DNA from: a bacterium
Lineage (GTDB): Bacteria > Vulcanimicrobiota > Xenobia > Xenobiales > Xenobiaceae
Direction of reading: 5' to 3'
Assembly: GCA_017444165.1 (NCBI GenBank)
Contig: JAFSXH010000161.1
Location: forward strand, 1-5,303
Length of the DNA stretch: 5,303 bases
Below the pieces are notes generated by a model. The model was not told where the DNA came from. It made no database searches and worked only from the letters and a program-made list of their open reading frames with translations. Shown piece after piece: positions 1 to 5,303 of the stretch. Position numbers and translations under genes: made by a program. Numbering within the stretch: position 1 is the stretch's first letter; every line of letters begins with the position of its first letter.

Positions 1-596
1 ACGGCTATATCATAAGGTATCTTATAGGTTCTATCTAGGGCTAACGCGTGAGAAGAAACTTCCATAACCAGACTATCTTGGCCTAATCTAGCCATCTGAG
101 CAAACATCTTGTGCAATTCGAAAGACTCTGGAGTGGTATTGGAAACAGGAATTTCTTTGTTGCCTATACGAGCAGAAATAGTACCTATCAAACCTGGATT
201 ATAACCACCCGCTCTCAAAATAGACTCCACTAAAATAGAAGTTGTGGTCTTGCCGTTGGTCCCCGTTATGCCAATATTGATGAATTTATCTGCGGGGTAA
301 GCGAAAAACTTAGCGGCCAAAAGAGCCAATGCCCGTCTGCTGTTATCTACAATAACTTGGGATACATCGCCGACATTATCCAGTTTTCTCTCCACGACTA
401 AAGCCACAGCCCCCCTCTTGACAGCCTCTTGAGCGTAAACATGACCATCAGTGCTATAACCACTTATACAAACGAAGAGATCACCCTCAACAACTTTACG
501 CGAATCGTAAGCTATCCCCGAGATCTCCCTCTCATCCTCACCGACAATCCGCGCCATCTCAAGCACAGAGACAAAGTCTTTTAACCGCATACCCAT
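1..596 (-). CDS. murE: MurE, UDP-N-acetylmuramyl-tripeptide synthetase (N-terminal part, runs off the left edge)
   Basis: Cytoplasmic Mur ligase that uses ATP to add the third amino acid (meso-diaminopimelate, lysine or another diamine) to UDP-MurNAc-L-Ala-D-Glu. My translation gives 198 codons with no stop before the window edge. Residues 27-70 form the MurE-type N-terminal domain, with the DSRKV motif at 31-35 followed by GDLF and GHVYAQEAVKRGA. The ATP-binding P-loop TGTNGKTTT is at 111-119, the substrate-contacting NTTPE at 153-157 and the Mur-ligase EVSSHAL at 179-185. The C-terminal motif that tells DAP from lysine enzymes lies outside the window, so the amino acid added is unknown. I chose the ATG at 596 because AAGGAG (613-608) lies 11 nt upstream. 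ATG at 590 is an alternative two codons in. The gene lies 74 nt downstream of ftsI on the same strand and is probably co-transcribed with it. Identity is secure. Confidence 0.95.
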   Translation of the reverse strand, partial: MGMRLKDFVSVLEMARIVGEDEREISGIAYDSRKVVEGDLFVCISGYSTDGHVYAQEAVKRGAVALVVERKLDNVGDVSQVIVDNSRRALALLAAKFFAYPADKFINIGITGTNGKTTTSILVESILRAGGYNPGLIGTISARIGNKEIPVSNTTPESFELHKMFAQMARLGQDSLVMEVSSHALALDRTYKIPYDIA

Positions 597-607
597 ACTG
601 CTCACAT

Positions 608-613
608 CTCCTT
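608..613 (-). promoter_or_regulatory. Shine-Dalgarno sequence of murE
   Basis: AAGGAG on the minus strand, 11 nt before the ATG at 596 and 17 nt before the ATG at 590. It favours the first ATG. An in-frame GTG at 605-603 is only 2 nt from this site, too close to be used easily. Confidence 0.6.
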
Positions 614-616
614 ACA

Positions 617-638
617 GGATAAAATTATGAATTTATCC
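617..638 (-). other. Small hairpin in the ftsI-murE gap
   Basis: A perfect 7 bp inverted repeat (GGATAAA / TTTATCC) with an 8-nt loop lies directly upstream of the murE Shine-Dalgarno sequence. The stem is AT-rich and no T-run follows it, so it is not a convincing terminator. It could be an mRNA processing or translation-modulating structure, or chance in AT-rich DNA. Confidence 0.3.
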
Positions 639-670
639 CACCACAGCCACATAATAAACAGAGTTTTTCA

Positions 671-3412
671 TTACCACAGAGGTTTGGCCTGCACATATCC
701 AGGTGTAGGCTTCACTCCCCTTAACGGTAAAACTTTAGTACAAATATCGGAAAAGACAGGAGCCGCCACATCTCCGCCTCCATAACCTATTCCTAAACTG
801 GAATCAACATTACCTATCTTCACCAAGACAACAACAGAAGGTTTGTCTATTGGTGCTATGCCAATAAAACTGGCAGTGTAATAATTTTCTGCCAACTGTC
901 CATTGTCTTCATAAGTATTGGCTGTACCCGTCTTCCCACCAGTTTTGTATCCTTTTACCATTGCCTTGTAACCAGTGCCGTTGGTAATAACATCGGCAAG
1001 AATATCCCTCAACTCCTTGGCTTCGCTGGCTTTCAAAGGTTGCCCCAAAACCTTAGACTCATAAAAACTAGCACTGCCATCACTCCTATCCACAAATCCC
1101 CTAACTATATGAGGACGCATCCTCACACCATCATTAGCTACAGATTGCAAAGCAGAAGCTATTTGCATAGGTGTCACAGCCAGAGCTTGTCCGTAGGCTC
1201 TAACACAAAAATCTACATAGTTCCAACGCTCTTTGCCATTATTGTCGCCAATATCCCCGTATATTTCGCCAGGCAACTCAATTCCAGTAATATCATAAAA
1301 ACCAAAAGACTTGATACCCGCCTTATATTTGTCTTGTCCCATACTTACAGCGCAACTCACAGAACCAGTATTCCAAGAATCACTGATAATCTGCTTTAGA
1401 GTGGCTGAACCAGGTGCTCCACCATGGCTGTTGCGCAGAGGAATCCCCGCTGCATTGTAAATTCCTCCGCAGACAAAATAAGTATCGCTACTAATACCAT
1501 TATGTAAAGCCGTGCCTGCCAAAAAAGTCTTAAAGACGGAACCTGGTTCGTATCTAGACCCTATAGCTTTATTTACAAGATTCTCTGGAGGAGATTTGTA
1601 ATATTCATTGGGATCAAAATCTGGATAATTGGCCATAGCCAAAACTTCAGCCGTCTTAGCATCGAGAACTATGCACGTACCCTCACATGGCTTATAATTT
1701 CTCTTGCTACCATCCACAACTGCACGCCTTTTCTGAGCCTTCCTATAAGTCTCAACTTTGGCCGCTAACTCTTTCTCGACTATCTTTTGTATGCGCATAT
1801 CGATAGTCAAAATGGCGTCATACCCCATCTTTCCCTTTTTTACACTGCCATCATCAACTCCAAACATCTCATAAATAGGTCTCTGTTTGGAATCAACTAA
1901 ACGAGAGGCAAGTACACCCTTAGGAGTCAGCCTTTCATCTAAACTCAATTCTGCTCCAGTTTTAACAAAACCATCAGGGGCTTCTCTACTGAAACCTATA
2001 TATCCCAAAACATGCGAAGCCAAACGTCCTTGCGGATGACTGCGTACATCATTCTTTTCAGAACTGATCTCTATGCCCTCTAGATAATCGTACTCTCTTT
2101 CTAAATCCTGCAACAACTTAGAGCGAGTCTCTCTGTCTTTGACATTGTTCTCTATGTCTGCTTTTTTCTTATCTCTTTCATCGAATCTAGCTTGCAACAG
2201 ATTTACAACTTCATCTGAAACATCTTTGCTGAGATAACTAAAGGGTATCGTCCCACCCTCAGAATCTAACTGTTCCAAAAGATACTCTTTGCTCTTTCCC
2301 AAAATAGGAGCCAAAATTTCCGCTGTCCTGTGAATATTCTTTACACTAGGACGCTTTTCTAAGTAAGCGATGACAACACATTTCTTTACAGGATCTTTGC
2401 AAATATCTATTCCTTCTAAAGGATCCAAACTATTGTAATAGACAGATCCATCCCCTCCCCCTTTATGTTTCTTCAGTAAATTTTCGTAGACCGCATCACA
2501 ACCTTCGCACTCAAAATAAAAAGTATCTTTAGTTTCAGAATTTAACTTTTCAAAGAGTTCTTCTTGAGGAACCTTAAAAGCCTCGCTCAATATTTCAGAA
2601 GCCTTCTGAGGATCGGCTACAGACTTAAAAGGCCTCAATATAGCTTGTATATTTTTATTGCCATCCTCATCCTTAATTATTCGCACACCGCGCAAATTAT
2701 GAGTCTTAATCGCTACCTCTGCCTGAGAACAAATATCTTCAGTGGCCTCAGGTAAAAGATAGACAAAATCATTGTCTGATGTAAGCGTACTCTTCAAGTC
2801 GTAAACAGATTTCTTGAGAATGGGCCCTAAAACTCTAGCAACCTTACCTGGATCATTAACTTCATCTAAAGGCTTTAAAAATGCTTGTAAACTGTACTTG
2901 AATCGCGGTAATTTATCGTAAGTTAATTTCACACCGTAGAGGGGATCCTTGTCGCTAATGTTCTTCCCTTTATCAAACAAAGCAACCTCAAGTTTGCGCT
3001 GATTTTTTGCAGAAACATTAGAATCTATTGTAGCATAATTTTCTTTATAACTATCGGAAAGGGCAAGCTTGGTATAGATCTCTTTTTCACTCAAACCGAT
3101 AATATCACTGAGAGCGTGGGCCGTAGCCTTCAAATCGTAAACACGCAGATTAGGAACCAAATGAGCCTGAACATTGTGACGCAAAACACTCGTAGCCAAT
3201 ATATTGCGATTGCGATCTAAGATATTACCCCTTACACCCTTTTCCGTATAATCAGCCAACAATTCCGCACTGGCCTGTTCACGCAAACGTCCACTTTCAT
3301 CACTGCACAAAAAACGATACTGATGATAAGCTATACCCAAAACGACCAAAAAGAGTACAGCCGTCAGTATATAAACACCAACCTGAAAAGAATCACTCCA
3401 TCTTTTCTTCAT
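671..3412 (-). CDS. ftsI: FtsI/PBP3-type class B penicillin-binding protein with fourfold pedestal repeats
   Basis: Predicted septal peptidoglycan DD-transpeptidase, anchored in the inner membrane with its catalytic domain outside the cytoplasm. One N-terminal transmembrane segment spans about residues 12-35. The usual start of the pedestal follows (VRGNILDRNRNILATS, 60-75). Residues 81-460 are four divergent copies of one unit (separate entry), then the conserved HPQGRLASHVLGYIG (459-473). The transpeptidase domain spans about 530-895 and has all three active-site motifs: SVFK at 625-628 (nucleophile Ser625), SWN at 679-681 and KTGT at 827-830. It lacks a PASTA domain and a glycosyltransferase domain, so it is class B. 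At 913 residues it is about 200-300 longer than typical FtsI, which the extra repeats account for. Twelve cysteines are present, 11 of them well outside the membrane segment. The start is the only ATG near the membrane segment and lies 17 nt after ftsL. Position between ftsL and murE supports FtsI/PBP3 over the elongation enzyme PBP2; the family assignment is firm. Confidence 0.93.
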   Translation of the reverse strand: MKKRWSDSFQVGVYILTAVLFLVVLGIAYHQYRFLCSDESGRLREQASAELLADYTEKGVRGNILDRNRNILATSVLRHNVQAHLVPNLRVYDLKATAHALSDIIGLSEKEIYTKLALSDSYKENYATIDSNVSAKNQRKLEVALFDKGKNISDKDPLYGVKLTYDKLPRFKYSLQAFLKPLDEVNDPGKVARVLGPILKKSVYDLKSTLTSDNDFVYLLPEATEDICSQAEVAIKTHNLRGVRIIKDEDGNKNIQAILRPFKSVADPQKASEILSEAFKVPQEELFEKLNSETKDTFYFECEGCDAVYENLLKKHKGGGDGSVYYNSLDPLEGIDICKDPVKKCVVIAYLEKRPSVKNIHRTAEILAPILGKSKEYLLEQLDSEGGTIPFSYLSKDVSDEVVNLLQARFDERDKKKADIENNVKDRETRSKLLQDLEREYDYLEGIEISSEKNDVRSHPQGRLASHVLGYIGFSREAPDGFVKTGAELSLDERLTPKGVLASRLVDSKQRPIYEMFGVDDGSVKKGKMGYDAILTIDMRIQKIVEKELAAKVETYRKAQKRRAVVDGSKRNYKPCEGTCIVLDAKTAEVLAMANYPDFDPNEYYKSPPENLVNKAIGSRYEPGSVFKTFLAGTALHNGISSDTYFVCGGIYNAAGIPLRNSHGGAPGSATLKQIISDSWNTGSVSCAVSMGQDKYKAGIKSFGFYDITGIELPGEIYGDIGDNNGKERWNYVDFCVRAYGQALAVTPMQIASALQSVANDGVRMRPHIVRGFVDRSDGSASFYESKVLGQPLKASEAKELRDILADVITNGTGYKAMVKGYKTGGKTGTANTYEDNGQLAENYYTASFIGIAPIDKPSVVVLVKIGNVDSSLGIGYGGGDVAAPVFSDICTKVLPLRGVKPTPGYVQAKPLW
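2033..3172 (-). repeat. Four tandem protein repeats in the FtsI pedestal
   Basis: Residues 81-173, 174-254, 255-344 and 345-460 of the penicillin-binding protein align as one unit. Each opens with a strand (VQAHLVP, LQAFLKP, IQAILRP, VIAYLEK), continues with a helix (DLKATAHALSDII, DPGKVARVLGPIL, DPQKASEILSEAF, NIHRTAEILAPIL) and a second helix ending in L-x-S or similar. Each closes with a strand around a glycine (YGVKL, LRGVRI, LEGIDI, LEGIEI). Unit spacing is 94, 80 and 92 residues. In ordinary FtsI this unit occurs once, just before the R-Y-P...HVLG motif, and only the fourth copy here leads into that motif. The copies have diverged strongly in both protein and DNA, so the duplication is not recent. 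Unit 4 also carries a highly charged helical stretch (about 403-445) that may form a coiled coil. Confidence 0.75.
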
Positions 3413-3415
3413 ATG

Positions 3416-3422
3416 CTCCCCC
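3416..3422 (-). promoter_or_regulatory. Closely spaced Shine-Dalgarno sequence of ftsI
   Basis: GGGGGAG on the minus strand, only 3 nt from the ATG at 3412. This is shorter than the usual 5-10 nt. No other start is available nearby, so ftsI translation may be weak or depend on coupling to ftsL, whose stop is 17 nt upstream. Confidence 0.5.
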
Positions 3423-3429
3423 TAACAGT

Positions 3430-3855
3430 TTACTTATTGGCGATAACGCGTACCCTATCGGCCGAAGGATAGACCATATTTCCAAGCTTACTGTTGTTCA
3501 AACAAGCAGACTTAGCCCTGGCAACCTCATCACAAAGAGCATAATTTTTCTCTTGCTGCGAGGACAATTCATAATCAGAACGATTGCGAACGATCTGCAT
3601 CTCTCTTAAACCCGCGGCCTGCACTCCCAGCACGCAAAAACTACCTAGAATAAAGATAAAGACAAAGGAAATCCAGCACCATAACAACTTTCTAGTTAGA
3701 GACTTAATAGCATAAGCTCTAGTCTGCTCATCATCACTTGCTAGTTCAGAAATATCAGTGGCAGTAACAGTCTTAACTAGCTTTTTAGTCAACCTGCTTT
3801 TGACAGTCGGAACAGTAACAGGAACAGCAGTATACGACGATGTGGCTCTCAACAT
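3430..3855 (-). CDS. ftsL: FtsL-like single-pass divisome protein
   Basis: A 141-residue protein with the FtsL layout. It has a cytoplasmic N-terminal tail of about 56 residues rich in Thr, Val and Lys, one transmembrane helix at about 57-79 (LLWCWISFVFIFILG...), and a short external helical region of about 60 residues. That region ends in LGNMVYPSADRVRVI (124-138), which resembles the conserved 'GM-x-x-P-x-x-D-x-V' tail of FtsL proteins. In other bacteria FtsL pairs with FtsB/DivIC through a coiled coil and activates FtsWI at the septum. FtsL sequences diverge fast, so the call rests on topology, the C-terminal motif and position between rsmH and ftsI. The start ATG has AAGGGAG (3872-3866) 10 nt upstream. 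The gene begins 41 nt after rsmH and ends 17 nt before ftsI. The N-terminal tail is longer than in E. coli FtsL. LeuA-like or other small membrane proteins are less likely given the context. Confidence 0.82.
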   Translation of the reverse strand: MLRATSSYTAVPVTVPTVKSRLTKKLVKTVTATDISELASDDEQTRAYAIKSLTRKLLWCWISFVFIFILGSFCVLGVQAAGLREMQIVRNRSDYELSSQQEKNYALCDEVARAKSACLNNSKLGNMVYPSADRVRVIANK

Positions 3856-3896
3856 AATATTTTATCTCCCTTACAAGAATAAAAAAACTTTCCTTC

Positions 3897-4883
3897 TTAA
3901 CCTATCTTCTCAGCAACTCTCAGTTTAGCGGAACGCGCTCGAGGATTGCGAACTAATTCGTCTTTGTCAGCGACAACAGGATGATGAGTTATCTCTCGCA
4001 ATACAGCCCTAGGGCTACACACACATACTGGAACATCATGCGGACACGTACAACGACCTAAACGTGAACGTATAGCTTGTTTCACGATGCGATCTTCGAG
4101 AGAATGGTAAGAAATAACGACAAGCCTGCCTCCTGGAGAGAGAAGCTCTATAGCCTCTTCTAAACCTCTCTTCAAAGATTCCAACTCATCATTGACAGCT
4201 ATCCTTAAGGCCTGAAATGTCCGCGTAGCGGGATGAATTTGCTTATTATTGCTGTTACTAGAGTGGGGCACAACAGAACAAATGAGTTCAGCAAGTTGCT
4301 TAGTCGTTTGCAAAGGAGCCACATCTCTACACTTGCATATAGCCTTAGCTATGCCAGAAGCGAAACGCTCTTCTCCATAATTTTTAATAATATCTTTGAG
4401 AGCTGAACAAGAATAGGTGTTTACAATATCGCTCGCACTGAGAGTGTCCATTGCAGGAGCCATTCTCATATCCAAAGGGGCATCATAACGGAAAGAGAAC
4501 CCTCTTTGTGCACAGTCGAGCTGATGCGAAGATACGCCTAAATCAAGTAATACTCCGTCAACTCCGCCCCCAGATAACTCATCACTCAAAAGGCTCTTCA
4601 TAGAAGAGAAATTGCCTTCAAAGATCTTAAAAGTTACGCCTTGACCGACTTGACCGATAACTCTTCGAGCCTCCTCAATAGCCTCTTTATCCCTATCTAT
4701 AGAGAAAAGAGTACCCTCACCGATTTCTGACAATTTATTTAATATGGCACAAGTGTGTCCCCCGCCTCCTAGAGTACCATCGACATACCTACCCCAACGG
4801 CGCAATTTCAAACCTTCTATTGAAGATTCTAACAAAACCGGTTCATGATATTTGACTGTGTTTACGTTACTTGTTAAAGCCAT
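3897..4883 (-). CDS. rsmH: RsmH (MraW), 16S rRNA N4-methyltransferase for C1402
   Basis: Cytoplasmic SAM-dependent methyltransferase that makes the N4-methyl group of 16S rRNA m4Cm1402 in the ribosomal P site. At 328 residues it is a normal length and all family landmarks are visible. These are HEPVLL (13-18), the SAM-binding loop DGTLGGGGH (35-43) with the acidic DRD (63-65), LDLGVSSHQLD (113-123), RGFSFRYDAPLDMRM (127-141) and YGEERFA (169-175). They continue with HPATRTFQALRIAVNDEL (217-234), SYHSLEDRIVK (258-268), and the C-terminal NPRARSAKLR (313-322). A C-x-C-P...C-x-C cluster at 278-289, common in this family, is intact. It is the first gene of the cluster here, with no mraZ next to it. 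No Shine-Dalgarno sequence precedes the ATG, and the best promoter lies almost on top of the start, which suggests a leaderless or nearly leaderless mRNA. No other in-frame start lies near, and motif one begins at residue 13, so the start is well constrained. Confidence 0.97.
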   Translation of the reverse strand: MALTSNVNTVKYHEPVLLESSIEGLKLRRWGRYVDGTLGGGGHTCAILNKLSEIGEGTLFSIDRDKEAIEEARRVIGQVGQGVTFKIFEGNFSSMKSLLSDELSGGGVDGVLLDLGVSSHQLDCAQRGFSFRYDAPLDMRMAPAMDTLSASDIVNTYSCSALKDIIKNYGEERFASGIAKAICKCRDVAPLQTTKQLAELICSVVPHSSNSNNKQIHPATRTFQALRIAVNDELESLKRGLEEAIELLSPGGRLVVISYHSLEDRIVKQAIRSRLGRCTCPHDVPVCVCSPRAVLREITHHPVVADKDELVRNPRARSAKLRVAEKIG

Positions 4884-4888
4884 CCAGC

Positions 4889-4919
4889 GTTATATTAATA
4901 GTTATTGAACAATTGTCAA
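4889..4919 (-). promoter_or_regulatory. Candidate housekeeping-sigma promoter of the rsmH operon
   Basis: On the minus strand a perfect TTGACA (-35, 4919-4914) is followed by AT-rich DNA with two overlapping -10 candidates. One is TAATAT (4897-4892, 16-nt spacer, 4 of 6 consensus bases). The other is TATAAC (4894-4889, 19-nt spacer, 5 of 6). Either would start transcription within a few bases of the rsmH ATG (4883-4881). The -35 overlaps the palindrome ACAATTGT and a looser inverted repeat (TTGA-CAATTG-T-TCAA), which could be an operator or chance. Confidence 0.55.
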
Positions 4920-5164
4920 TGCGCATTTTCTAGCTTATCTGCACATTAACCAGCAAAAAAATAGCACAAGAGAAAAGAACAGACGAGAAAGGACTTTTTT
5001 TTCAATGCTTACATTTAAAAGAACTCCGAATTCATCGATATTCTCATACAATCAATTTTTACAAATGGATCTCTAAAAAAATGAAAAAATAAAAAAGATG
5101 TCCAAAATTTAACAAGAATGAATTTTTAAATAGAAACTAACTTACAGCGCAACTTACAATTAGA
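4920..5164. other. AT-rich intergenic DNA between the rsmH promoter and the mobile-element end
   Basis: I see no convincing gene, tRNA or rRNA here. The stretch has several homopolymer tracts: eight T at 4995-5002, and three A-runs between 5074 and 5096. It also has a short direct repeat (5139-5158). mraZ, which usually sits directly before rsmH, is absent, and I do not recognise MraZ-type TGGGN repeats. The part nearest the element is presumably the insertion flank. Confidence 0.6.
5139..5158. repeat. Short direct repeat, 8 nt twice with 12-nt period
   Basis: AACTTACA occurs at 5139-5146 and again at 5151-5158, separated by GCGC (TGTAAGTT twice on the minus strand). The spacing is about one helical turn, as for a regulator binding two sites on one face. 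It lies 7 nt from the inferred mobile-element end. It could equally be chance. Confidence 0.35.
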
Positions 5165-5295
5165 TTGAACCTCTCCAGCTTATAGAAGCTGGAGATTCTC
5201 GAGAAGTTTGGTATATGGACTAACGCCTAATAGCATATCCCGAAGGAGTTAGCTATTAGGATACCCTTATTCTCAAGGGGCTGTCCAAAAGCCCC
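5165..5295 (-). ncRNA. Probable omega RNA (reRNA) scaffold of a TnpB nuclease
   Basis: The minus-strand RNA would fold strongly. Hairpin A is a 6 bp stem GGGGCU/AGCCCC (5295-5290 with 5282-5277) and a 7-nt loop. Hairpin B is a perfect 9 bp stem CCUAAUAGC/GCUAUUAGG (5260-5252 with 5234-5226), topped by UCC-UUCG-GGA, a C(UUCG)G tetraloop that exists only on this strand. Hairpin C is the terminal 9-10 bp stem at 5195-5172. Loop A contains UGGAC (5287-5283), which can pair with GUCCA at 5220-5216 to make a pseudoknot. TnpB guide RNAs are known to come from the element right end, to be pseudoknotted and to carry a guide from the flanking DNA. The RNA class is inferred from this match. Another structured RNA or a bare transposon end is possible. 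Its 5' limit is not defined and may lie beyond the window. Confidence 0.5.
5172..5195. repeat. Subterminal hairpin of the element right end
   Basis: A perfect inverted repeat of 10 bp, TCTCCAGCTT (5172-5181) with AAGCTGGAGA (5186-5195), and a 4-nt loop. It has no T-run on either side, which argues against a rho-independent terminator and for a Y1-transposase recognition hairpin. A separate 10-nt palindrome, TTCTCGAGAA (5196-5205), adjoins it. Confidence 0.8.
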
Positions 5296-5303
5296 CTACA
5301 CAG

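Larger units (their letters stand above)
5165..5303 (-). mobile_element. Right end of an IS200/IS605-family (TnpB-type) element, continuing to the right
   Basis: Read on the minus strand, the segment ends with GAAT (5198-5195), a 9-10 bp hairpin (5194-5173) with a CTAT loop, then AGGT and TCAA (5168-5165). In IS608, a well-studied family member, the right end has this arrangement: a guide tetranucleotide GAAT just 5' of the subterminal hairpin and cleavage after TCAA. I therefore place the element boundary between 5165 and 5164. The orientation implies that any tnpA/tnpB reads leftward and lies right of the window. Two short minus-strand frames enter from the edge: one ends in TAA at 5258-5256, the other in TGA a little earlier. 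Either could be the last codons of tnpB, but they are too short to recognise. No left end is in view. Confidence 0.6.

Noticed and set aside
603..605. In-frame GTG as an earlier murE start
   Set aside because: It is only 2 nt from the AAGGAG sequence, too close for normal initiation. The ATG at 596 is better placed.
1040..1399. Plus-strand open frame of 119 codons inside ftsI
   Set aside because: It lies opposite the transpeptidase domain with its conserved motifs, has no Shine-Dalgarno sequence, and its translation is low-complexity with no recognisable domain. It is a shadow of the real gene.
2564..2755. Plus-strand open frame of 63 codons inside ftsI
   Set aside because: It is antisense to the pedestal repeats, has no ribosome binding site or family resemblance, and is expected by chance.
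4995..5002. Run of eight T as a rho-independent terminator on the plus strand
   Set aside because: No GC-rich hairpin precedes it, and no plus-strand gene ends there.
5005..5076. Plus-strand small open frame (23 residues) in the AT-rich gap, with a weak AGGA upstream
   Set aside because: It is very short with AT-driven composition and an 11-nt spacer largely made of T. There is no promoter or similarity to support it.
5067..5103. Imperfect inverted repeat GGATCT...AGATGTCC around A-runs
   Set aside because: The arms match only with a 2-nt bulge and enclose a 23-nt A-rich loop. It is probably chance in AT-rich DNA.
5165..5303. Segment read as tmRNA, RNase P RNA, a group II intron end or a CRISPR array
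   Set aside because: None of the conserved signatures is present: no tmRNA acceptor or T-arm, no RNase P P4 core, no domain V hairpin, and no regularly spaced repeats. The IS200/IS605 right-end pattern fits better.

Overview
The window is a leftward-reading (minus-strand) piece of a bacterial division and cell-wall (dcw) gene cluster. In transcription order, from right to left, it holds rsmH (4883 to 3897), an ftsL-like gene (3855 to 3430), an ftsI-type class B penicillin-binding protein gene (3412 to 671) and the first 198 codons of murE (596 down to the left edge). Gaps are short (41, 17 and 74 nt), and the ftsL, ftsI and murE starts each have a purine-rich Shine-Dalgarno sequence. This fits one operon driven from a promoter just right of rsmH. 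The order rsmH-ftsL-ftsI-murE is the classic dcw order. The usual first gene, mraZ, is not next to rsmH.

RsmH modifies the 16S rRNA decoding centre. FtsL is a single-pass divisome protein that normally works with the FtsI/FtsW septal peptidoglycan synthase. FtsI cross-links septal peptidoglycan. MurE adds the third stem-peptide residue to the precursor. The most unusual gene is ftsI. It encodes 913 residues instead of about 580-720, and the extra length is explained by four tandem divergent copies of the N-terminal pedestal unit between the membrane anchor and an intact transpeptidase domain.

The right 420 bases hold no convincing gene. Next to rsmH is a TTGACA-type promoter so close to the start codon that the mRNA should be leaderless or nearly so. 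Beyond about 230 bases of AT-rich DNA, the last 139 bases look like the right end of an IS200/IS605-family (TnpB-type) element. The evidence is a terminal 9-10 bp hairpin with a GAAT guide on its 5' side and a TCAA cleavage-type tetranucleotide on its 3' side, read on the minus strand. This is preceded by a strongly structured RNA-like segment with a UUCG-capped long hairpin and a possible pseudoknot, as expected of an omega (reRNA) guide RNA. The transposase or nuclease genes would lie to the right, outside the window.

The organism cannot be named. It is a bacterium with moderately AT-rich DNA (roughly 40% G+C by eye), AGGAG-type ribosome binding sites and divergent division proteins. A deep-branching or PVC-type lineage is possible, but that is a guess.
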